A DNA stretch of 64,000 nucleotides from assembly GCF_003340565.1 (NCBI RefSeq), contig NZ_QPLK01000001.1, positions 310,001 through 374,000 of the forward strand, in the 5' to 3' direction. The notes below the pieces were generated by a model. It had not been told where the DNA came from, searched no databases, and saw only the letters and a program-made list of their open reading frames with translations. Numbering within the stretch: position 1 is the stretch's first letter; each line of letters begins with the position of its first letter. Origin of the DNA: Rhodovulum sp. 12E13 (GTDB taxonomy: Bacteria; Pseudomonadota; Alphaproteobacteria; Rhodobacterales; Rhodobacteraceae). A program made the position numbers and the translations under genes. Below are positions 33,311 through 41,925 of this stretch, one piece after another.

Positions 33311-34876
33311 TCACTGGGTGAGGCGAAGCTGGTTGATCTGCTGAGCGATCGAGGAGAACGCCTGGCTAATCTCGATGGCGTCGATGTCGTAGAAGCTCGT
33401 GCTCGACCCGGCACAGTCTTCCAGCGTGTCGGCGCCCTGTCCGTAGGTGTCCATGCCGATCGTGTAGACGACGATCCCCGCGGCGCGTGCGGCTGCGCAG
33501 ATGTCGCTGGTGCGCTGGTTCTTCTTCCACGCCGGCACGAAGGTGAACATCTCGTTGTAGTAGTTGCCCCAGTTGCCCCCGATCGCCGCGGCCTTGACGA
33601 AGCGCGCGTAGTGGGCGACGGACATCCGGTCGAGCAGGTCCGGCCAGCTCACCCGCTCGGCGTCGTCGCCGCCGTCGGGCCGGTTGCGCCATTCGCCTGC
33701 ATTCAGCGAGTAGTACCAGCTCGTTGTCCCGTAGCGGTAGGAGAGGGCGCCCGTTTCGGGGTCGCGGTAGACGGGCGAATCGCCGGACCGGTATGCCTCT
33801 CTCAGCCGGAACTCGTCGGTGTTCTGCCCGTCCGACATCACGACCAGCACCTTCAGCGTGTTCTCCCGGTTGTAGGAGAACGGCTGGCCCGAGATGTTGG
33901 AGTCGACGTCGCCCGACGCCACGAGGCCGTCGAGCACGGGGCGGAAGGCGGGATCGAGCATCGACACGCCCCACTTGGTCGCCACGTCCATCGAGGTGTT
34001 TCCGCCGGCCCACGTCGCGTCGATCTGGTCCTTGAGGGCCTCGGGGTTCTGCGACCAGGGCGTGATGTGGCGGCTCTCGTCGAAGGGGCAGACGACGCCG
34101 AAGGTGTCCACCGGCGCGTCGTAGGTGAAGATGTCGAAATGGCCGGCCCTCTGCAGCGTGTCGGACGGGTCGAGCGCGGTCGTGGTGAAATCGTCGTCGT
34201 CGAACCGCGCGCAGGCGTTGAAGGCGTGCTGCGACGAGAAGTCGACGTGCTCGGCGAGGAGCGTGCCGGCATTCACCTGCGTCGAGAACGGGATGATCGA
34301 GACCGCCACCGAGCCGGGCATCCCCGCGACGACCGGCCGCGAGACCGAATCGATGAAGTCGCGCGCGGCCGGTTTCAGCAGATCGAGGCGATAGTCGTTG
34401 TTCCAGCCCATCGAGCCCGAGTTGTCGAGAACGAGGGCGATTTCGACGTCCGTGATCGACTCGAACGCGGCGGACTGCACCTCCACCCTCCAGGTGTCCG
34501 CACCGGGTATCGCGATGGTCTGCACGTCCATTTCGGCCGCGGCCGACGCGGTGCGGTAATTGACACCCTGGGTCACCTGAGCGTCCGTCAGGTAGTTTCC
34601 TACCCCGGCGCGCGCCGCATAATCCTCGATGACCGCCACGGCGTCGCGTGTCTGATCGAGGTCGGTCGCGGCCAGCACCGCTCGGTCGAGCGTGTTCTGC
34701 AGCGAGATGCGGTTTGTCTCGTACAAGTACAGCGACAGCCCCATGCCGACCGCCATGATCACGCCCACCACGCAGAAAAGGAACCAGACGACAAGCGTGC
34801 CCGCAGTGTCTTCCGCGAATCGACGCACCGCGCGCGTCAGCCAGCCGTCGCTCCGGATGCGAGGCGATAGGAACAT
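33311..34876 (-). CDS. TadG-type vWA-domain protein
   Basis: A 521-residue paralogue of its upstream neighbour. After a short basic start comes the membrane segment AGTLVVWFLFCVVGVIMAVG, then an extracellular vWA domain with MIDAS elements DNSGSMGWN near residue 150, GGNTSMD near 290 and VVMSDGQ near 345. Cys residues in FNACARF, GVVCPFD, DICAAAR and LEDCAGS probably pair. It ends AFSSIAQQINQLRLTQ. The ribosome-binding GGAGG sits before ATG 34876. It probably works in surface attachment or Tad pilus assembly. Confidence 0.87.
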   Translation of the reverse strand: MFLSPRIRSDGWLTRAVRRFAEDTAGTLVVWFLFCVVGVIMAVGMGLSLYLYETNRISLQNTLDRAVLAATDLDQTRDAVAVIEDYAARAGVGNYLTDAQVTQGVNYRTASAAAEMDVQTIAIPGADTWRVEVQSAAFESITDVEIALVLDNSGSMGWNNDYRLDLLKPAARDFIDSVSRPVVAGMPGSVAVSIIPFSTQVNAGTLLAEHVDFSSQHAFNACARFDDDDFTTTALDPSDTLQRAGHFDIFTYDAPVDTFGVVCPFDESRHITPWSQNPEALKDQIDATWAGGNTSMDVATKWGVSMLDPAFRPVLDGLVASGDVDSNISGQPFSYNRENTLKVLVVMSDGQNTDEFRLREAYRSGDSPVYRDPETGALSYRYGTTSWYYSLNAGEWRNRPDGGDDAERVSWPDLLDRMSVAHYARFVKAAAIGGNWGNYYNEMFTFVPAWKKNQRTSDICAAARAAGIVVYTIGMDTYGQGADTLEDCAGSSTSFYDIDAIEISQAFSSIAQQINQLRLTQ

Positions 34877-35080
34877 GATAACCTCCGTCCACCAATCAAC
34901 GTAGGTGAACAGGTCGTTAACCGGTGACCGGAATCGGGCAGGCCAGCGACAGCGGTCTGACGATCGCCCCGCCCGGCCACCTGCCGGCAGAACGCTGTGT
35001 TCTCGACGCGTCGACAGCCGTCCGGCCCGTGGCCGCGGCCGGGCGGTCGCCCGGCCGTTGCTTCCTCCGCCTCTCCGTCG

Positions 35081-36682
35081 TCAGTTGGTCAGGCGCAGCT
35101 GGTTGATCTGGCGGGCGATGCTGGAGAACGCCACGCCGATATCCTCCGCACGCACGTCGAAGAACCGCAGGGAGTCGCCCGCGCAGGCAAGCAGGGTCGC
35201 GTCGCCCTGGCCGTATGTGTCCATCCCGATCGAGTAGACGATGGCGCCCGCATTGCGCGCCGCGTCGCAGATCCGGGTGGTGCGGGTATTCTTGGTGGCA
35301 GGGGGCACCCTGTCGAAGACGGCGTTGTAATGGCTGCCCCAGTTGCCGCCCACGGCCTCGGCCTTGATGTAGCGGGAGAAGTAGCGGACCGACCAGGTGT
35401 CCCACACCTCCGGCCAGTCGAGCTGCGTCGCCGCGGCGCCGCCCGCAGGCTCGGCCTGCCACGAGCCGCCGGGCGTCGCCGAAAGGGTCGTGCCGTTGAA
35501 GACGAAGTATTCGTCGCGGCCGGCGTCGTAATAGGAGACCGTGCCGCTGCTTCCGTCGACATGCACGGGCGAGGGCCCCGACGCATAGGCCGGCTCGAGC
35601 CGGAACTGGTCGGTATTCTGCCCGTCGGACATGACCACCAGCACCTTCAGCGTGTTGGCGCGGCCGTAATCGTAGGGCCGGCCTGCGAGATTCGCCGGCA
35701 CCTCGCCGTCGTCCACGAGTTGCGTCAGAGCCGGGCGGAACGCCGGGTCGAGCAGCGCCGCGCCCCACTTGGCGGCGATGTCGATCGACGTGTTCCCGCC
35801 GGCCCACATCGCGTCGATCTGGGCCTTGAGCGCGTCCTTGTCCTGCGACCAGGCGGTGATGTGGCGGCTTGCGTCGAAGGGGCAGACCACGCCGAACGTG
35901 TCGACCGGCGAATCCCAGGTGAAGATGTCGAAATGGCCCGCCCGCGGCAGCGCGTCGGCCGGATCGACCGCCGTGTCGGAGTAGCTCGCGCCGGGAAATT
36001 CCGCGCACTGGGAATAGTCGTGCTCGGCCGTCAGGTTCAGCGCCGCGCCGAGCGTCGGCCCCGCGTTGACCTGCGTCGAGAACGGGATGATCGAGACCGA
36101 CACGGTGCTCGGCTGGCCGTTGGGGCCGGGCTTGACCACCGTGTCGATGAAGTCCTTCGCGGCGGGCTTGAGCAGGTTGAGGCGATAGTTGCCGTTCCAG
36201 CCCATCGAACCGGAATTGTCGAGCACCAGCGAGATCTCGATATCGGTCAGGCTTTCTATGGCGGTGCCGCCGGCCGGGGCGGGCAGCGCGTCGAAGCCGA
36301 TCATGTCGATGAAGCGGGTGCCGACCATCGAGTTCAGCGAGGCCGAGACGATCTTCTCGTTGACGTTCTCGACGGTCTCGACGCTCACCTTGTCGCTTGG
36401 CAGGCCGGCGCGGTCGAAATAGTCGCGCACCACGGCCTCGGCATCGCGTTCCTGCTCGAGGTCGGCGGCGGCGAGGATCGCGCGGTCGATCGTGTTCTGC
36501 ACGTTGGTGCGCACGCTCTCGGTGCGATAGGTGTCGAGCCCGAGGCCGACGGCCAGAACGATGCCCATCACCGCAAAGAGGAACCATACCAGGATCGCGC
36601 CCCCCGTCTCGGCGGCGAAGGCCCCGGCGCGGGCCGCGCAAATCCGGCGAAAGTTCGGCATCTCGTCGCGTCTCGTCAGCAT
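35081..36682 (-). CDS. TadG-type vWA-domain protein
   Basis: A 533-residue protein, first of the five-gene leftward Tad cluster. The membrane segment TGGAILVWFLFAVMGIVLAV lies near residues 26-45. The vWA domain carries DNSGSMGWN near residue 157, GGNTSID and VVMSDGQNTD. Four Cys (SQCAEF, GVVCPFD, RICDAAR, LLACAGD) match those of the next gene, and the end AFSSIARQINQLRLTN is shared. The start ATG 36682 has GGAGGG upstream. The three vWA genes clearly arose by duplication, the first two being closest. Confidence 0.87.
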   Translation of the reverse strand: MLTRRDEMPNFRRICAARAGAFAAETGGAILVWFLFAVMGIVLAVGLGLDTYRTESVRTNVQNTIDRAILAAADLEQERDAEAVVRDYFDRAGLPSDKVSVETVENVNEKIVSASLNSMVGTRFIDMIGFDALPAPAGGTAIESLTDIEISLVLDNSGSMGWNGNYRLNLLKPAAKDFIDTVVKPGPNGQPSTVSVSIIPFSTQVNAGPTLGAALNLTAEHDYSQCAEFPGASYSDTAVDPADALPRAGHFDIFTWDSPVDTFGVVCPFDASRHITAWSQDKDALKAQIDAMWAGGNTSIDIAAKWGAALLDPAFRPALTQLVDDGEVPANLAGRPYDYGRANTLKVLVVMSDGQNTDQFRLEPAYASGPSPVHVDGSSGTVSYYDAGRDEYFVFNGTTLSATPGGSWQAEPAGGAAATQLDWPEVWDTWSVRYFSRYIKAEAVGGNWGSHYNAVFDRVPPATKNTRTTRICDAARNAGAIVYSIGMDTYGQGDATLLACAGDSLRFFDVRAEDIGVAFSSIARQINQLRLTN

Positions 36683-37131
36683 GGCAGCCCCTCCAACGAT
36701 GTCGCGCGCGCATCGCTCCCGACGCGCGGCAGACCGGGCGCCCCCACCCGACGGCCTGAAAAGTGCCGCGACTTTTCCGCAAAGTCACATCGCCGGCAGC
36801 ATTGGGATCGCCGAAGAAAGAAAGGCGGCGGCGGCGGCCGACTGTTTCGCATCGTGGCGGAAATGGGGCGCTGCCGGGCCCGATCCGGCGCTTCCCGGCA
36901 CGGCGTGTCGGGCAGGTGCCGCGAATCGCCTGTGCCCGCCTGCCTCGGGCGAATGCGGCATCAACGGGGCGGCGGCGGGCAAGCGTCGTGGCCAGACGCG
37001 GCACGGCCGGCAGGGGGCGCGCCGGCGTCACTCCGCCCCGCCTGATCCCCCATGATTTTGCAACGCGGGGCGGCTAGGGTCAGGCGGCGCGCCCGGCGTG
37101 GCGCATTCACAGCCCGAGGGAGGGGGCAGTC
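36683..37131. other. Divergent intergenic region before the Tad cluster and glutamate dehydrogenase gene
   Basis: 449 bases. An inverted repeat gaaaagt-gccgcg-acttttc lies at 36758-36777, about 75 bases upstream of the first vWA gene, where an operator or a short hairpin could act. A purine-rich GGGAGGGGGC ribosome-binding site precedes 37132. No gene seen. Confidence 0.45.
36758..36777. promoter_or_regulatory. Inverted repeat upstream of the Tad/vWA cluster
   Basis: Seven-base arms gaaaagt and acttttc around gccgcg, in an A/T-enriched patch of the promoter region. Candidate operator only. Confidence 0.35.
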
Positions 37132-38565
37132 ATGAACCAGGCACTGCGCGAGCCGAGCTTTCGCGAATCCGTCGACCTGATGTTCAACCGCGCGGTCGCG
37201 GTGATGGACTTGCCGCCGGGGCTGGAGGAGAAGATCCGCGTCTGCAACGCCACCTATACCGTGCGCTTCGGCGTGCGGCTGCGCGGACGCATCCACACCT
37301 TCACCGGCTACCGCTCCGTCCATTCCGAGCACATGGAGCCGGTCAAGGGCGGCATCCGCTACGCACCCGTCGTCAACCAGGACGAGGTCGAGGCGCTCGC
37401 GGCGCTGATGACCTACAAGTGCGCCCTCGTCGAGACGCCATTCGGCGGCTCGAAAGGGGGGCTGTGCATCGACCCGCGCGAGTACGAGCCGGACGAACTG
37501 GAGCTGATCACCCGCCGCTTCGCCTACGAGCTGGCCAAGCGCGACCTGATCCACCCCGCCCAGAACGTGCCCGCGCCCGACATGGGCACCGGCGAGCGCG
37601 AGATGGCGTGGATCGCCGACCAGTATCACCGCATGAACACCACCGACATCAACGCCAATGCCTGCGTTACCGGCAAGCCGCCGCACGCGGGCGGCATCCA
37701 GGGCCGCGTCGAGGCGACCGGCCGGGGCGTGCAGTATGCCCTGCGGGAGTTCTTCCGCCACCCCGAGGACGTGGCGTCGGCCGGCCTCGCGGGCACGCTG
37801 GAGGGCAAGCGCGTGATCGTGCAGGGCCTGGGCAACGTGGGCTACCACGCCGCCGGCTTTCTCAGCCAGGAGGACGGCTGCAGGATCACCGCCGTGGTCG
37901 AGCGCGACGGCGCGATCATCGACGATGCCGGCCTCGACGTGGAGCGGGTCCGCCACTGGATCGCGCAGCATGGCGGCGTGAAGGGCTACCCCGACGCGCA
38001 GTTCGTCTTCGAGGGGATCTCCGTGCTCGAAAAGGAGTGCGACATCCTCATTCCCGCCGCGCTGGAGGGCGTCATCACCCGCGACAACGCCCCCCGGATC
38101 GAGGCGCGGCTGATCATCGAGGCGGCCAACGGCCCGATCACCGCCGGCGCCGACGAGATCCTGCGCAACAAGGGCGTCGTGATCATCCCCGATCTCTATG
38201 CCAACGCCGGCGGCGTGACGGTCAGCTACTTCGAGTGGGTCAAGAACCTGTCGCACATCCGGTTCGGCCGGATGCAGCGCCGCCAGGAGGAGTCGCGCCA
38301 CCAGCTCATCGTCGACGAGCTCGAGCGGCTCTCGGCCGATACCGGCATCGGCTGGACGCTCTCGCCCGACTTCAAGGAAAAATACCTGCGCGGCGCGGGC
38401 GAGCTGGAACTCGTCCGCTCGGGCCTCGACGACACGATGCGTGGCGCCTACCAGGCGATGCGCGCGGTCTGGCACGCGCGCGACGACGTGCAGGACCTGC
38501 GCACCGCGGGCTACATCGTGGCGATCGAGCGGGTGGCCAAGAGCTATCGCGAAAAGGGGATCTGA
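37132..38565 (+). CDS. Glu/Leu/Phe/Val dehydrogenase family, probable glutamate dehydrogenase
   Basis: A 477-residue enzyme that interconverts glutamate and 2-oxoglutarate plus ammonium. The substrate domain shows MEPVKGGIRYAPVVNQDEVE and TYKCALVETPFGGSKGGLCI, with the active-site lysines. VPAPDMGTGEREMAWIADQY contains the catalytic Asp. The nucleotide domain follows with VIVQGLGNVGYHAAGFL near residue 225 and IPDLYANAGGVTVSYFEW. Whether it uses NAD+ or NADP+ is not certain. A very purine-rich ribosome-binding site precedes the start. Confidence 0.92.
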   Translation: MNQALREPSFRESVDLMFNRAVAVMDLPPGLEEKIRVCNATYTVRFGVRLRGRIHTFTGYRSVHSEHMEPVKGGIRYAPVVNQDEVEALAALMTYKCALVETPFGGSKGGLCIDPREYEPDELELITRRFAYELAKRDLIHPAQNVPAPDMGTGEREMAWIADQYHRMNTTDINANACVTGKPPHAGGIQGRVEATGRGVQYALREFFRHPEDVASAGLAGTLEGKRVIVQGLGNVGYHAAGFLSQEDGCRITAVVERDGAIIDDAGLDVERVRHWIAQHGGVKGYPDAQFVFEGISVLEKECDILIPAALEGVITRDNAPRIEARLIIEAANGPITAGADEILRNKGVVIIPDLYANAGGVTVSYFEWVKNLSHIRFGRMQRRQEESRHQLIVDELERLSADTGIGWTLSPDFKEKYLRGAGELELVRSGLDDTMRGAYQAMRAVWHARDDVQDLRTAGYIVAIERVAKSYREKGI

Positions 38566-38783
38566 CGGCTGCGCCACGCGCCGGGCGGCCTTGCCGTACC
38601 GGCTCGTGAGCCGGCGGGCCGGCCGCGCCACCGGTGTGTTTTAGGCAAAACCTATCGGAACTTCTGCCGCGATCTTATGGAACCTATGTGTCGCATGTCT
38701 AGCTTTGCGCGACAGCATCGGTTAACCGGGGCGCCGCCGCGTCCGCGGCCGACGGGATTGCAGCGCACGAGAGGCAGGCGAGG
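38566..38783. other. Promoter region of the Mrp operon
   Basis: 218 bases; 38636-38700 is clearly A/T-enriched (ttttaggcaaaacctatcgg and ttatggaacctatgtg) in an otherwise GC-rich setting. This is the likely promoter and control region for the mrp genes, but I cannot fix the -35/-10 boxes. GCGAGG precedes ATG 38784. Confidence 0.4.
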
Positions 38784-41087
38784 ATGGGCAGCGCGACAGG
38801 CGAGGCGGCAGCGCATGGGGCGAAGCCGGCGAATCGGCGTGGGCAGGGGCTGACCTGGGTGCCCGCGGCGCTTGCCGCGGCCATCTTCGCCGCGCTCTGG
38901 CCGGCCATGCCTCCCGTCGCGGGAGGAGAGGTGCTGCGCTGGGGTGCCGCCTGGGTGCCCTCGCTCGGCGTGAACTTCTCGGTCCTGGTGGACGGCCTGA
39001 GCCTGACCTTCGCTCTTCTGATCTCGGGCATCGGGGCGCTCGTGATGCTCTTCGCCGCGAAATACATGGAGGGGAAGTATCATTCGGGCCGGTTCGCGCT
39101 CTACCTGTTCCTGTTCATGCTCGCGATGCTCGGCGTCGTGCTGGCCGACAACCTGCTGACGCTCTTCGTCTTCTGGGAGCTCACGTCGATCACCTCCTAC
39201 CTCCTGATCGGTTTCGGCCATGCCGACGCCAAGTCGCGCCGCTCGGCCCTTCAGGCGCTGCTGGTGACGGGGATGGGCGGGCTCGCGCTGCTTGCGGGCT
39301 TCATCCTGATCTACACGGTCGTCGGCTCGTTCGACCTCGCCGTGGTGCTCGCCTCGGGGGACGTGCTGCGCGAGAGCCCGCTCTATCTGCCGATCCTCGT
39401 CCTCGTGCTCGCGGGTGCCTTCACCAAGTCGGCGCAGTTCCCGCTGCACTTCTGGCTTCCCAACGCGATGGCCGCGCCGACGCCCGTCTCGGCCTATCTG
39501 CACTCGGCCACGATGGTGAAGGCGGGCGTCTTTCTGCTCGCGCGCCTGCATCCGGCGCTCGCGGGCACCGACGTCTGGCTGTGGTCGCTGACGCTGTTCG
39601 GCGGCGTGACCGCGGTCTTCGCCAGCGTCATGGCGCTGCGGCAGACCGACCTCAAGCAGGCGCTGGCCTACACCACGCTGATGGCGCTGGGCACGCTGGT
39701 GCTCTTCCTTGCCGACGGCACGTCGTCCTACGCGATCACCGGGTTCATGGCGTTCCTCGTGACGCATTCGCTCTACAAGGCGGCCCTTTTCCTCGTGGTC
39801 GGCACGGTCGATCACGGGACGGGGACGCGCGACGCGCGCATCCTCGGCGGGCTCGCGCGCGCGATGCCGGTCACGGCCTTCGCCGCGGCGCTTGCCGGTC
39901 TTTCGATGGCCGGTCTGCCCCCCTTCGTGGGCTTCATCGCAAAGGAGGTGCTCTACAAGGGGGCCGGAGAGCTCGCCCTCGGCACCATCGTCACCGCCTT
40001 CGCGCTCGCCTCGAACGCTCTGATGTTCGCCGTGGCCGGGATCGTCTGCCTTCGCCCGTTCTGGGGTCGGCCACGTGGCGAGACGCCGGTGAAACCCCAC
40101 GAGGGGCCGTGGCAGATGCTCGCCGGGCCGGTCGTCCTGTCGGTGCTCGGGCTTGCCTTCGGGCTGATGCCCTGGCTCAAGCAGCAGATCCTCGTGTCGC
40201 CCGGCGTCGACGCCGTGCTGGGCCGCGACGGAGAGGCGCGTGACCTGCGGCTCTGGGCCGGCGTCAACCTCGCGCTGATCCTGTCGCTCGTCACCTTCGC
40301 GCTGGGCATCGTGCTCTATGCTGCCCACGTGACATTGCGCGACGGGCTGAACCGCCTGGGCACGCACCTGCCCTCGCTCGATGCCGGGTGGGACAGGTTC
40401 CTCGACGGGCTGAAGGCGCTTGCCGCGTGGCAGACCCGCATCCTGCAATCGGGACGGCTGGTCAACTACATGGCCGTGACCTTCGTCACCCTGCTGGCCG
40501 GCCTCGTCGCGGCGCTGATCGCGACGGGGCCCGGGCCGATCGTGCTCGAGATGCCGTATCTTCTGGTCAAGGAATGGGGGATCGCCCTGCTTGTGCTTGC
40601 AGGCACCGGCGTCGTCGTCTCGACCAATTCGCGCATCACGGCCCTCGCCGGGCTGGGCGTGGTGGGCGTGGGCGTGGCGCTGATCTTCATCACCTACGGC
40701 GCGCCCGACGTCGCCATCACCCAGCTGCTCGTCGAGGTGCTGGTGGTCGTGCTGGTGGCGCTCGCCATTCTCAAGCTGCCCTCGCTCGAGCCCGAGACGG
40801 GCCGCCGCCGCTGGTTCGACGCCGCGCTGGCACTCGGCATCGGCGGCGCGGTCACCGCGATCATGCTGATGGTGCTCGAGGTCCCGATCGACCGGCGACT
40901 GTCGGACTATTTCGAGGTCACGTCGTGGCCCGAGGCCTTCGGCCGCAACATCGTCAACGTTATCCTCGTCGATTTCCGCGCGCTCGACACGTTCGGCGAG
41001 ATCGCCGTGGTCGCCGTCGCCGGCATCGCCGCCCTTGCCCTGCTCAAGACGAAGATCGCCCCGACCAAGGAGGAGGACGCGCGATGA
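38784..41087 (+). CDS. mrpA: Mrp Na+/H+ antiporter subunit A
   Basis: A 767-residue membrane protein, the largest subunit of the multi-subunit Na+/H+ antiporter, homologous to respiratory complex I NuoL. The antiporter-like domain covers residues about 1-480: VFWELTSITSYLLIGFGHAD, NAMAAPTPVSAYLHSATMVK with the key Lys, and ALAYTTLMALGTLVLFLADG. The C-terminal third (about 590-765) is the DUF4040/MbhE-like extension with ITYGAPDVAITQLLVEVLVV. Its stop overlaps the mrpB start (ATGA). It is the first of seven overlapping genes. Confidence 0.95.
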   Translation: MGSATGEAAAHGAKPANRRGQGLTWVPAALAAAIFAALWPAMPPVAGGEVLRWGAAWVPSLGVNFSVLVDGLSLTFALLISGIGALVMLFAAKYMEGKYHSGRFALYLFLFMLAMLGVVLADNLLTLFVFWELTSITSYLLIGFGHADAKSRRSALQALLVTGMGGLALLAGFILIYTVVGSFDLAVVLASGDVLRESPLYLPILVLVLAGAFTKSAQFPLHFWLPNAMAAPTPVSAYLHSATMVKAGVFLLARLHPALAGTDVWLWSLTLFGGVTAVFASVMALRQTDLKQALAYTTLMALGTLVLFLADGTSSYAITGFMAFLVTHSLYKAALFLVVGTVDHGTGTRDARILGGLARAMPVTAFAAALAGLSMAGLPPFVGFIAKEVLYKGAGELALGTIVTAFALASNALMFAVAGIVCLRPFWGRPRGETPVKPHEGPWQMLAGPVVLSVLGLAFGLMPWLKQQILVSPGVDAVLGRDGEARDLRLWAGVNLALILSLVTFALGIVLYAAHVTLRDGLNRLGTHLPSLDAGWDRFLDGLKALAAWQTRILQSGRLVNYMAVTFVTLLAGLVAALIATGPGPIVLEMPYLLVKEWGIALLVLAGTGVVVSTNSRITALAGLGVVGVGVALIFITYGAPDVAITQLLVEVLVVVLVALAILKLPSLEPETGRRRWFDAALALGIGGAVTAIMLMVLEVPIDRRLSDYFEVTSWPEAFGRNIVNVILVDFRALDTFGEIAVVAVAGIAALALLKTKIAPTKEEDAR

Positions 41088-41503
41088 AATCGGTCATCGT
41101 CGAATCCGGTGCGCGCTTTCTCGTGGCGCTGCTTCTGGTCTTTTCCGTCTATATGCTGCTGAGGGGCCACAACCTGCCCGGCGGCGGCTTCATCGGGGGG
41201 CTGGTCGGCGCGGTGGGCTTCGTCATCCAGGCCATCGCCTGCGGCACCGAGAGCGCGCGCAAGGCGCTGCGCGTCGACCCCTCCAACATCGCCATGGCCG
41301 GCCTCGGCATCGCCCTGCTCGCGGGGCTCTTCGCGGCTCTCTTCGGCGACGCGCTCTTCACCGGGCAATGGCTGTTCATCGGCGCGACGGAGGACAGCAA
41401 GGGCCTGCCGCTGTCGACGGTGCTCGTCTTCGACATCGGCGTGTACCTCGTGGTGATGGGCGCGATCCTCACCCTCGTCTTCGCCCTCGAGGAGGAGGCG
41501 TGA
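41084..41503 (+). CDS. mrpB: Mrp Na+/H+ antiporter subunit B
   Basis: A 139-residue membrane protein with four helices and the MnhB hallmark LLRGHNLPGGGFIGGLVGAV near residue 26. The start ATG overlaps the mrpA stop by four bases (ATGA), and its stop overlaps the next start (TGATG). Typical length for MrpB. Confidence 0.94.
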   Translation: MKSVIVESGARFLVALLLVFSVYMLLRGHNLPGGGFIGGLVGAVGFVIQAIACGTESARKALRVDPSNIAMAGLGIALLAGLFAALFGDALFTGQWLFIGATEDSKGLPLSTVLVFDIGVYLVVMGAILTLVFALEEEA

Positions 41504-41925
41504 TGGAACAGATCCTCGCAATCCTCATCGGCGTTCTCGTCGCCGCGTCCGTCTGGCTCATGCTGTCGCGCAACGTGGTGCGCTTCCTGTTCGGGCTGGT
41601 GCTGATCTCGAACGCGGCCAACCTCGTGATCTTCACCGGCGGGCGACTGACGCTGGGTGCGCCGCCGCTGATCGACGAAGGCGCCGAGGCACCGCCGGCG
41701 CTGGTGGCCAACGCGCTGCCGCAGGCGCTGGTGCTGACCGCCATCGTCATCGGCTTCGGTCTGCTGGCCTTCGCGCTCGCGCTCGTCTTTCGCGCCTACA
41801 CCGCGCTCGGCACCGTCGACAGCGACGAGATGCGGCTGGCCGAGCCGCCCGAGGGAGAAGAGGGCGCGGCGCCGGCCTCGCGGCGCGCGACCACGCCCCA
41901 TCTGGCGCGGGAGGCCGCGGAATGA
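41503..41925 (+). CDS. mrpC: Mrp Na+/H+ antiporter subunit C
   Basis: A 140-residue homologue of NuoK. Three helices include LMLSRNVVRFLFGLVLISNA and DEGAEAPPALVANALPQALV followed by LTAIVIGFGLLAFALAL, with the conserved ALPQALVLTAIVI signature of the family. A polar Ala/Glu-rich tail of about 35 residues follows the last helix. Start and stop both overlap neighbours. Confidence 0.94.
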   Translation: MEQILAILIGVLVAASVWLMLSRNVVRFLFGLVLISNAANLVIFTGGRLTLGAPPLIDEGAEAPPALVANALPQALVLTAIVIGFGLLAFALALVFRAYTALGTVDSDEMRLAEPPEGEEGAAPASRRATTPHLAREAAE

